DNA of 64,000 nucleotides from Euleptes europaea. Lineage: Eukaryota; Chordata; Lepidosauria; Squamata; Sphaerodactylidae. Below, in pieces: positions 20,693 to 31,900 of the stretch. Every line of letters begins with the position of its first letter. Position 1 is the first letter of the stretch. A program made the position numbers and the translations under genes. The notes under the pieces were generated by a model, which made no database searches, was not told the DNA's origin, and worked only from the letters and a program-made list of their open reading frames with translations. The DNA lies in assembly GCF_029931775.1 (NCBI RefSeq), contig NC_079325.1, positions 51,754,286 through 51,818,285 on the forward strand, in the 5' to 3' direction.

Positions 20693-20997
20693 TAGCAACT
20701 TTGGCCCTCCACGGCAGGCTAGAGAAAGAAAGTCACACTTCCTAGTGGGGCAAGAGCAGAAGCGCCTATAATTAAGCAGCGGGAGTCACAAATCAGGGAT
20801 GTACTCAGTTAAGAGACTTTTCCCAGGAAGGTGAGAGAAAGCAGACAAATAGGTTTAGACAAGTGGTATTTGAACATTCTCAAACACAGAAAGAACCAAG
20901 GAAAATGTTTCTCCTTGTGTAGAAAAGTCAGTCCCCAACAGTCTATCACACCTTTGTGTGTCCAAAAGACAGATCCCAGGGTGGGGCTATGCATGTC

Positions 20998-21253
20998 GAA
21001 GAAGAACAGTTGGTTTTTATACCCTGCTTTTCTTTACCTTTAAGGAGTCTCAAACTGGTAGGTGAGGCTGAGAGAGTTAGGCGAGAACTGTGACTGGCCG
21101 AAGGTCACCCAACAGGCTTCATGTGGAGGAGTGGGGAAACCAACCCGGTTCAGCAGATTAGCCTCCGCTGCTCTTGTGGAGGAGCGAGGAATCGAACCCG
21201 GTTCTCCAGATTAGAGTCCGCCACTCTTAACCACTACACCACACTGGCTGTAG
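20998..21253 (-). mobile_element. tRNA-SINE family A
   Basis: Minus copy, from CAGTTGGTTTTTATACCCTG to CCACTACACCACACTGGCTG on plus. Confidence 0.7.
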
Positions 21254-21512
21254 GAGCAGACTCAGTTCCCCAGAGTGTGGCAGCACCAGTCACAGGGAAC
21301 CAGCCTGTGGTACCTCTGACAATCCCTTATGTTTTTCCTGAGTGAAAGGCAGACAGCTCCAAGGAGACCACTGACAATCAGATACCAATAAATCCAGGAG
21401 GGTATTTTCGAGCCTGCGGGCACATCTGGAATTCTGACACAGCATGGTGGGCTCAGCAACAAAACGGCTGCCACAAAATGGCTGCTGCAGGCCATTTTGT
21501 GGCAGTTGTGGC

Positions 21513-21586
21513 TGCAAACCCAGTCCTTCAGGTTAGAGTCCACCACTCCAAACCACTGCTCTTAACCACTACACCACGCTGGCTCC
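21513..21586 (-). mobile_element. tRNA-SINE family A, head fragment
   Basis: Only the tRNA-like head: CAGTCCTTCAGGTTAGAGTC to CACTACACCACGCTGGCTCC. Confidence 0.55.
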
Positions 21587-21769
21587 AGAATAAATGGGAA
21601 AGGGGAATGGAAGGAGGATTTTTATTAGAATTAATGAAGTCAAAGAATTACAAAGGCAAGGCTAGGAGAGTCCTGCGGTGCATGCCCCCCCCCCATAACA
21701 GCATAAAGAAACACATTGGCAAGAGTGGGGCCAAATGGCTATGAATGGCAAAACTAACATCTCCTAGAA

Positions 21770-22061
21770 CAGAGGTCCCCAGTGTGGTGCCCATGGGCAC
21801 CATGCTGCTGCCCGTCGACACCTTTCCTGGTGCCTGCCAAGTGTTTTTAGAAGGTGGGTGGGGCCAGGTTGGGCTTTTGCCCCACATTGCTTCCGATTAG
21901 CCATTGGAAATTTGATTGGCCATGCAGATTTATTAAAAAAAACATTGCTTTGGCAGCAGCTGCCACCACAGCACAAGGATCTTCACTGTGTGACTGGAGA
22001 TAACCATGCTGCTTTGGAATTCCAAAGGGGCTCGCAAGCTGGAAAAGGTGGAGGACCCCTG
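21770..22061. mobile_element. hAT-like MITE
   Basis: CAGAGGTCCCCAGTGTGGTG at the left and GTGGAGGACCCCTG at the right (inverted), with GTGCCCATGGGCACC inside. A relative lies at about 17589-17885. No clear duplication. Confidence 0.45.
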
Positions 22062-22129
22062 TTGTACACTGTGATGCAAGGCTCAGATCGCAGTGGGTTT
22101 TTCCAGGCCAGTGGTGGGGGGATGATGAC

Positions 22130-22830
22130 AAGGGCATTTTATGCACGGTCTGTTTCTGCTGGATCTGCTGCTCTCTAATGGCATAGTGTTTGCAGTTGAA
22201 TTCTCAAAACACTATGCACAGGGGCTTTTTGCCCAGAAGAAATTCCAGGAGTACCTAGTGATCAATTCTGCATCCCCAGCAAAAATGCAGAGCTTCTGAA
22301 CCACTTGTGTGTCCCTGAAAACACTGCTTTGTAATTAGCTGTGGTGTTTTTTTTTTTTAAAAATACATCACCAGACCCACAGCTGGATTCTTTCATTTGA
22401 TCTGAACCAAGTGACCCACACTCACTGTGAAACTGACCAAATAAGCAGCACCCAAGGTTGTGATGTCAGCTTTCTCTCCACTATTCTTTCTGAAACTGAC
22501 CAAATAAGCAGCCTCATGGTATTCCAGCATTATTCTCTCACTAGTGCACTTGATAATGGCTCCGAGGGGAGGGGTTGGATGAGGGGGACAGACATGTGGG
22601 AGGGAGAAGTGAGAATGGGTATGGGGAGGGAAAAAAGTGACAAGTATGCACAGGACTAGTTTTCAATTTGGGATTGAGGCAGACTTTTAACTCAGAGTTA
22701 AACAAAATCCTGAAAACACGAGGAGAGAGCGAGGTGGCTTCTGAAGGTTGGAAAATACATGCATAATTAAAACGAAGCGCCAAATTAGTCAGGGGTGCCT
22801 GCGAAGGGAGCAACCCGTGCATAAGAGGCC
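22130..22830. mobile_element. Relics of GGGTGCTTT-like MITEs
   Basis: 22130-22310 (TTTTATGCACGGTCTG, ATGCACAGGGGC) and 22704-22830 (GAGAGAGCGAGGTGGCTTC, CCCGTGCATAAGAGGCC) resemble MITE interiors; the second matches 32900-33030. Confidence 0.35.
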
Positions 22831-22993
22831 AAAGTAGCTCTTTAGATCCCAAACCATCAAAGAAAGCCAGAAAAATGTCCCCTGAGGGTGCACCCTGTGG
22901 TATATTTTGAGTGTCCTGATTATTTAAAAATGTACTAAAACCAACTTCCTGTTTCCCCCACTCCACTTTCACCTCCTTAAAAAAAATCTCCAG

Positions 22994-25900
22994 GCGGGGG
23001 GGAAAATGAACGAAATCAAAGAGAGTCTACGGAACATTGAGCAGACGTACAAGATCTTCCAGCAACAGCAGTTCACCTTCATAGCGGCTCTGGAACATAC
23101 CCGAGAGAATGCCCACGACAAGATCAAGCCTGTGACTAGCATTGGGCAGGTACAGAGCTCACAGAAACCAGCTTTTCATGGTGCCAGATAGGTCCAGATG
23201 GGGGGATTTGGGGAAGGCCCCCCTTGCCTTCCCACGGTGGTGGGAGGTGTGGTCAAGTCACAGCTGACTTATGGTGACCCCCTGGGATTTTTAGGTAGAG
23301 TGGCCAGGTGGGTGGCTTTGGCATGCACTTGCCTGCCAATCCACCCAGCTGCTCCAGAGTGGCAATCTTGTGTGTGTGCGGCCACACAAGTGCGATGACG
23401 TCACTTCCGGGTTTACCCCCAGTAGTGCCCCATCTGTGCAGCCGCAGCCGGGGTTCGAGTGCTAAAGTGGTCATGGCAATGTGGTGCTTCTGGAGGTAAA
23501 CCCGGAAGTGACATCATCGCATGTGTGCACGTGCGTGCACATGCGGCCACCCCAGCCCCACCTCCTAAAACCTCCCACCGATCGAGGGGGGACCTGGCAA
23601 CCCTATTTTTAGAATTGCCATGTCCCCTGGTAGGGGATCGGGGGGTAGGGTTGCCAGCTCCAGGTTGGGAAACTCTTGGAAATTTGGGGATGGACCCTGG
23701 GGAGGACAGGGACCTCAGTGGGGTACAATGCCATAGACTCCACCCAAGCATCCATTTTCTCCAGGAGAACTGGTCTCTGTATTCTGGAGATGAGCTATAA
23801 TGCCCCAGGTTCCACCTGGAGGCTGGCATCCCTATCAAGGCAGGAGATGTTCAGAGGTGGTTTGCCATTGCCTGCCTCTGTGTAGAAACCCTGGACTTCC
23901 TTGGTGGTCTCCCATCCAAGTGCTATCTAGGGTCGACCCTGCTTAGCTTCTGAGATTTGATGACTGGGGCCATCCAGTTCCCATGGGCTCCCTCAATCTG
24001 GAAGTGGAGGCACATGATAGCTTGCTTGCAAACTGTCTCTGATCCTCTCAGGAGCTCCATGCAGAGCTAAAATGGCAATCCTGTAGGACCCGTGCTGTTT
24101 ACTTACAACCAATGTTGGGCACTGCTGGAAAGAAGGCAGTTAAGGGGAGACATGATAGAGGTCTATAAAATGATGCATGGTATGGAGACAGTGGACAGGG
24201 AGAAGCTTTTCTCCCTCTCCCATAATACTAGAATACGGGGTCATCTGCTGAAGCTGGAGGGTGAGAGATTCAAAACTGATAAAAGGAAATATTTCTTCAC
24301 ACAATGCATAGTTATGGTGATGGCTGCCAACTTGGAAGGCTTTAAGAGGGGAGTGGAGATGTTCATGGAAGAGAGGAGAATTCATGGCTACTAGTCAAAA
24401 TGGATACTAGTCAAGATGCATACCTATTCACTCCAGGATCAGAGGAACATGCCTATTATATTAGGAGCTGTGAAACACAAGCAGGATGGTGCTACAGCAG
24501 TTGTCTTGTTTGTGGGCTTCCTAGAGGCCTGGTTGGCCACTGTGTGAACAGACTGCTGGACTTGATGGGCCTGGGTCTGATCCAGCAGGGCTTTTCTTAT
24601 TTTCTTATGTTCTTATGTAATGCCCAACATGGTCGCTCTTTGGAGCCACTCCTACGCCAGAATGTTGACATGCCTTTGCACAGAACACATACCTGCATTG
24701 GCTATTTGTGCACTTAGTTTTCCTTCAGTGGTAAGCAAATATTTACTCTCGGGGCTGACGGTGTGTGCAAACCTCTCTGGTGTGACCTGTGAAGTCACTC
24801 ACTGAATAAGCCACTGCTGTTCCTGACAGGTTCAAAAATAACTGCCCTGCTATTAATCAACCTGTCAGCCCATTTAAAGAACTGGGGTTGATTTAGCCTC
24901 CCCTATGAAACAGAACGATTCCCTCCCTCCCGCTCTGTTCTGCTAAACCCGCCACCTGCGACCATAAAGAAGTGACAACCCCTCTTACCATCTCTGCCCC
25001 CCCTTTCCTCCCACCCACCCCCTCCCCAGTTTGCATCCCCGCAGTGTAACTATAACTTTGGAAACTGCCTATTAAAAATAATGGCTCTGTGGCAGAAGTG
25101 GAATGATGAATGTAGGGGCCGGATGCCGTTCCTCGAGGGGATGTGCAGAATTTTCCGGGTTGTGCGAAAAGAAAAATATGCCAGTGCTTAAGAGGCCTGT
25201 CTTGGAATTTCTCTCTCTCTCTTTTTTTTTTGGGAGAAAGCCTCTCATTTTCCATTAGTCCACAACAATACCTAAACCTGGAAAAACAAAGTAGGGTAAT
25301 GTAACAAATAGAGTTGCCAACCTCCAGGTACTAGCTGGAGATCTGCTTTTACAACTGAGCTCCAGGCAACAGAGATCAGTTCCCCTGGAGAAAATGGCTG
25401 CTTTAGCAATTGGACTTTATGGCACTGAAGTCCCTCTCCTCCCCAAACCCCGCCCTCCTCAGACTCCACCCCCAAAATGTCCAGGTATTTCCCAACCCGG
25501 AGCTGGCAACCCTAGTAACAAATCTTCCAGTTGAAGCATGCATTTTGTCTGCCTACCCTGACACGTTTTCCCCTTCCTCCCCTTCCCAATAGGGTTTGCT
25601 TCCTTTGTCGCAAGGAGCATGGGAAGCCTGTGTTGTCTTTGTAATTGTCTGCTTATTTACAAATATATAGGTTGAGCAGGTATTACAGAAATGCAGAAGC
25701 AGGCGCACAGACAGCCACTTCACAGCACCAGCCCTGGGCCCCTCGCCAAATCCAAATAATATCAGCTTCCCACTCTTCCTGATGTATATACGCTGTACAT
25801 TTTTCTTGTTCCAGTCTAAAAAGAGCCCAGCCACGTGTTCTTTAAATTTCAGCAAGACACGTACCTTTCCTTTCCCTAGATTTAACAGCCCCTGGCTATC

Positions 25901-28900
25901 CATCAACCACTTCACTCTTTAAAAAGGGGAGATGAAATTTAATTTTTCCTTGACACTATAAAGAGAAAAGTTTCCACATCTCTCATGCAATTGACCTATC
26001 TATTCGTCAGCAGATAACACAGTATATAGAGAGCCAGCGTGGTGTAGTGGTTAAGAACGGTGGTTTGGAGCGGTGGAGTCTGATCTGGCGAACCGGGTTT
26101 GATTCCCCACTCCTCCACATGAGCTGCAGAGGCTAATCTGGTGAACTGGATTTATTTCCCCACTCCTACACACGAAACCAGCTGGGTGACCTTGGGAAAG
26201 TCATTCTCTCTCAGCCTCACCTACCTCACAGGGTGTCTGTTGTGGGGAGGGGAAGGGAAGGAGATTGTAAGCCGGTTTGATTCTCCCTTAAGTGGCAGAG
26301 AAAGTCAGCATATAAAAACCAACTTCTTCTTCTTATCCCCTTCTCAGAAAGCGTCTTTAGCTATTTTATCCAGGGAGTGATATATTTATTTAGTGCAATA
26401 TTATTTTGTGGACATGCTAAAGCAATGTGTGCTAGGTAGTCTATTTGATCCAGACAAAATGGGCATTTTCGTTCTTTTGCAATAATTTCATTGTATCACC
26501 CTTGTGTCTCAGCTGACACAAGGCATGACATCATGCCAATAAGAAAGCTCATCAGAACTTAAGAATTTCTAACCAGCAGAAATAAAGTGGTGGCTGGAGA
26601 TCTCCTGCTATTACAACTGATCTCCAGGCAGCATAGATCGGTTCCCCTGGACAAAATGGCCTCTTTGGAAGGTGAACTCTATGGCACTATACCCCATTGA
26701 ATCTCTCCCCAAACCCCGCCCTCCTCAGGCCCCACCCCCAAAATCTCCAGGTATTTCCCTACCTGGAGCTGCCAATCCTAGGCTACAGCCTGGAGGCAAA
26801 CAGCGTTATTTCATTGAGATGTTTCTTACTCTGCTTTTCTCCTCAGCGAGGACCCAAAGAGTTTTGCAGCATTGTTTGCCCCTGCTCTATTTTATTCTTA
26901 CAACCCACCCTGTGAGGTAGGTTAGGCTGAGAGAGTGTGACTGGCCCATGGTCACCAGGCATACTTTTCTGTGGCAGGGTGGGAATCTGAACCCGGGTCT
27001 CCCAGATCTTAGTCCAGGGGTGGGGAACCTTTTTTCTGCCAAGGGCCATTTGGATATTTATAATTTCATTCGCGGCCCATACAAAATTATCAACTTAAAA
27101 ATCAGCCTGCTATATTTGGTGAAACATTTAGCTCTGAGTGTCTGCCACGTAGAGCGACTCACTTTTGAGCTCTGCCGTCCCAAACTGGGCCCGAGAGATT
27201 CAGGCAGGGCAGCAAACACAAGACAGAGTAAGCGACAAGCCGAACGGGGCTTGTAGGCGAAGGAGCCCGGTCCAGTAACGTCCCAATCTGGCACTTTCCC
27301 GCCCTACGCGTCTTTTGCAGGACTTAGAGGAGAAAAAACCAGAAGGGAGAGGGGGTACCGACCAAGCCCCAAGCAGGCAGCTGCCCAGATGACCCCCCCA
27401 CGCAGGAAAGCAGGCAGGCATCCAACTGGTGGCACACTCGCCCACCTGGTGGCACAGGATGGTCTGTTGCACCAGGTGGGCGTAGCTGTCCAGCTGCACG
27501 CTGGAGTTGCTCCTGCTTCACATGGTTGGGGCCATATTCTACAACCGGCTCCTGCAGGGATGAAATGAGGACACACTGGCTAAGAACTCACCCCCATGCA
27601 TTCTGGCCCTGCCCCCTTTAACCCCTCCATTGTCACCACTTCCGTCCCCAGCCCTCTTGTAGTACAGAGGGAATACGTTTCTCCATGGCCCGTGTGGGAA
27701 AGGGTTAACACAGTTTCTTGGGCGGTCCTAGCAGCTCCATAGCTAATGACTCTTCTTCAAGGGGGGGGAAAGGTTCCTTTTCTCGGCAAAACAAACTCAC
27801 ATCCTTCTTGAATAGAGGCTATTCTTGTCTGCAGGAGTGGGCGGATCGCCAGTCTTAGATCCTTCTGAGCTAGAGATCTGCCAGGACCAATGAAGGGCCA
27901 GAGCTAATGATTTCGAGGGCCTTATACGGCTCTTGGGCCTGACGTTCCTCACCCATCTTAGTCCAACATTTGAACCACACACCACTTGCAAGGAAAAGGG
28001 GGCAGGTTCAGTCTCGGGAGTTTCCACTTCAGTCTCAGCTCTTGGCTTGACTCCTGGAAAGCCACAGCCAGGATGGGTGGATGGGCGCAGTGGATCACTA
28101 TTCTGCAGGGTTGCCTCCAGGTGGTGGCTGGAGATCTCCCATTATTACAACTGATATCCAGGTGACAGAGATTAGTTCCCCTGGAGAAAATGGCTGCTTA
28201 GGAAGGTGGATTCTATGGCACTATACTCCATTGAAGTCCCTCCCCTTCCCAACTTCCACCCTCCTTAGACTCCACCCCCAAAATATCCAGGTATTTCCTA
28301 GCCTGGAACTAGCAACCCTAAGGTGGAGGCTTAGGGTTGCCAATCTCCAGGTAATAGCTGGAGATCTCCTGCTATTACAACTGATCTCCAGCCGATAAAA
28401 ATCAGTTCACCTGGAGAAAATGGCCACTTTGGCAATTGGACTCTATGGCATTGAAGTCCCTCCCCAAACACCACCCTCCTCAGGCTCTGCCCCAAAAATC
28501 TCTCACCGGAGGCTAAGAGGGACCTGATAACCCTATGGAGGCTAGAGATCTCCTGACATTGTAACTGATCTCCAGGCGACAGAGATCAGTTCACCTGGAG
28601 AAAATGGCTGCTTTGGAAGGTGGACTCTATGGCATGGAAGTCCCTCCCCTCCCAAACCCCTCCCTCTTTAGACTCCACCCCCAAAATCTCCAGGTATTTC
28701 CCAACCTGGAGCTGGCAACCTTAAGGTGGAGGCTAGAGACCTCCTGGGATTGCAACTGATCTCCCAGTGACAGATTAGTTCCCCTGGAGAAAATGGCTGC
28801 TTGGGAAGATGACTCTATGGCATTATGCCCCACTGAATTCCCTCCACACCCTCTTCAGGCTCCACCCCCAAAATCTCCAGGTATTTCCCAACCCCAAGCT

Positions 28901-31900
28901 GGCAACCCTACTAGTCTGGCTCTGTGTGGTGCAAGCCTCCGGCATGCTCTCCTGAATGTATATGTAATTAGTGGGAAAGCTCCTTTTCTTGGTTCTGGTT
29001 ATTGTTGCCATTTTCATGCTGAATGTGCCCTTACAGGGAACACAGAGCACCAGAAAAACCTAGAAAATTTCAAGATCTTTTTACCTAGAGTTGCCAACCT
29101 CCAGGCTGCAGCTGGAGATCTCCTGCTATTACAACTGATCTCCAGCTGATAATCAGTTGTAGTAGCAGATTTCCAGCTAGTACCTGGAGGTTGGCAACCT
29201 TAATCTGGTATTTAGAGATATACTGCCTCTGTGCATGGGGGTTCTATTTGTCTATCATGTCTGGCAGCCATGGTCAGACCTATTCTCCATGAGCCCTTGT
29301 TAGGTTTGCCAAACTCCAGGTAATAGCTGGAGGTCTACTGCTATTACAACTGATCTCCAGCTGATAGAGATTGGTTCACCTGAAGAAAATGGCCGCCTTG
29401 GCAATTGGACTCTATGGCATTGAAGTCCCTCCCCGAACCTCACCCTCCTCAGGCTGCACCCCAAAAACCTCCCACTGGTTGCAAAGAGGGACCTGGCAAC
29501 CCTATTCTTACCTGCCTATTCCTCCTGCTCATAGAGCAGTGGGAAATGCCGGGGGTAATCCTGATGATCCCTCTGGATGAGCGTGCCCTGGAGACAGATG
29601 GGGTCCGGGAGAGCTTGTAACAGTTTCTCTCTCTGGTTTGCGATAGGAGCCTCATGGCACAGAGTGGTAAGCTGCAGTACTGCAGTCAAAAGCTCTGCTC
29701 ACGACCTGAGTTCGATCCTGACGGAAGTCGGGTTCAGGTAGCTGGCTTGAGGTTGACTCTGCCTTCCATCCTTCTGAGGTTGGTAAAATGAGTACCCAGC
29801 TTGCTGAGTGTAAAGTGTAGATGAATGACCCGGTGCTTGCACTTTTTACCTTTAGTATATGCTAAAGGCATCTAGAAAAAGAAGAAGAGTTGGTTTTCAT
29901 ATGCCGACTTTCCCTACCACTTAAGGAAGAACCAAAGTAGCTTACAATCACCTTCCTCTCCCCACAACAGACAAACTGTGAGATAGGTGGGGCTGAGAGT
30001 GTGTGACTGGCCCAAGGTCACCCAGCTGGCTTCATGTGGAAGAGTGGGGAAACCAACCCAGTTCACCAGATTAGCCTCTGCCACTCACGTGGAGGAGTGG
30101 GGAATCAAACCCGGTTCTCCAGATCAGAGTCCACTGCTCCAAACCACTACACTACCCTGGCTAGAGTGTCTTCCCAAGGCAGCTGTGGCCAAGGGTCCCA
30201 GTCACTTCCCTCCACCATTCTGAAAGGAAGAGACATGCTTGGAGGCTGGAATATATCTCAGCTTTCTCTCCTCCTCCTCTTCCGATTGCTACAGTTATTT
30301 TGATATATTTTGATCTCTCCCTCCATTCCCGGGCGCCTGCAGGGACGGCTTTCCATCCCGCCCCTGCACCCGCATTCCAAATCTGGCGGGGACACTTAAA
30401 AGGAAGAGGAGGAGGAAAGTTCACACACTCCCGTCTTCGCAGCCCCAGCCTCTTTTCGCTGAGTCCGTCATCTTGGGACACAATTAAGCAGAGCAAAGAC
30501 TAGTGGCCTTGGCTACGTGGGGAGAACGCCTGTCCACTAACACCTAGCCCAAGACTGCCACAGAGCCGGTTGAGGATTTGGACCTGGACTGGACCGGAGC
30601 CAGCAACCTCTGGACCCTTTATCTTTCCCCCAAACCAAGCCGCAGTCCCCACTTGTGTTCTCTCGCAGGGAAAGCAAAACACGAGGCTGTGGCCGATCCT
30701 TCCCAGTGGTCAGTCACCAGTTCCACAGATGCCCCCGCTTTGCAAGCTGGCAGGCCAACCATCTGCCCCATCAGCAGTGAAACCTGCCAAAATATGTCTA
30801 GGAGTCCTTTGGCTTTTTCTTTTTTTTTAAAATGAATTTTTAATTTTATTTTTCCAAATAATCATTATACATTCCATTGCGCATTTTAAAAAGTATAGTT
30901 CTTTGACTTCCCCTCCCCCCTCCTCTGATCTTTTAGTTAACATTTTTTCCCTCTTTGTATTGTTTTTCTAATTCAATTATAACAAAGCCATCCATGCCCA
31001 ATACATCCTTTCTGAATTAGATCAAAATACATTTGTTAATATCACATTTAAGTTCATCTCTACAATAATTAATCCATGCCTCCCTATTAATCCATGCCTC
31101 CCGAGTCCTTTGGCTTTTTGAGGGTCATTTTCTCCAAGTCGTCAATAGTTTTGTCTCCCTTGGAAACAGGAGTGGGTGGTGTGTGTGTGTGTGTCTTCTG
31201 GCTATGAGATGTCATCCCTGCCTCATTTCCTGGGTGTTTTGGACTGGCGTTAGGAATCAATCCACAAGAGCTATTAGCTCCAAGACATTTGACTAGCTGG
31301 TGAATGGAAGCAAGGCTTTAAAAAGGAACAGGAGGACTCCTGACCACGTCTAGAGTGCTTTTCCTTTGTGGATTACATTATCTGCAATTTTCCCAAACTG
31401 GGCAACCTGCTGAGGAACTGAGGTGTACAATGTAAAATAACAATAATTCCAAGTAACTTCATTCATTTCAGTTGAATGGGGAGGGGCTGAAGCTCAGCGG
31501 TAGAGCATCTGCTTGGCATGCAGAAGGTCCCAGGCTCAGTCCCCAGCATCTCCATTTAGGCACTAGGCATGTAGGTGATGTTGTGACAGCAGGTAGACTT
31601 CCCCTGACTATGGAAGATCCACTGATTTAGCAATTTGTAATAATCTCTTTTCCTTTCTGTAAATGTATTGAAATGTATTAGGACAGCAAGGGAATAGCTT
31701 GTTGCTGGGCAGGATATCTCTGTGTGTGTATGCCTGTGTGCTAAGGAATTGGGGCAAGAGTCATGGAGGGTTACAGTAAACCATAACAAGAACTGGGTGA
31801 AACTGTTATTCTACTGTTACTCTACTGCCGCCTCGATGTCTGGAGTGTTATCAGCCTACCCTGAATGTTGATGGGTTGTCATATCTTGAATTTGGATAAA

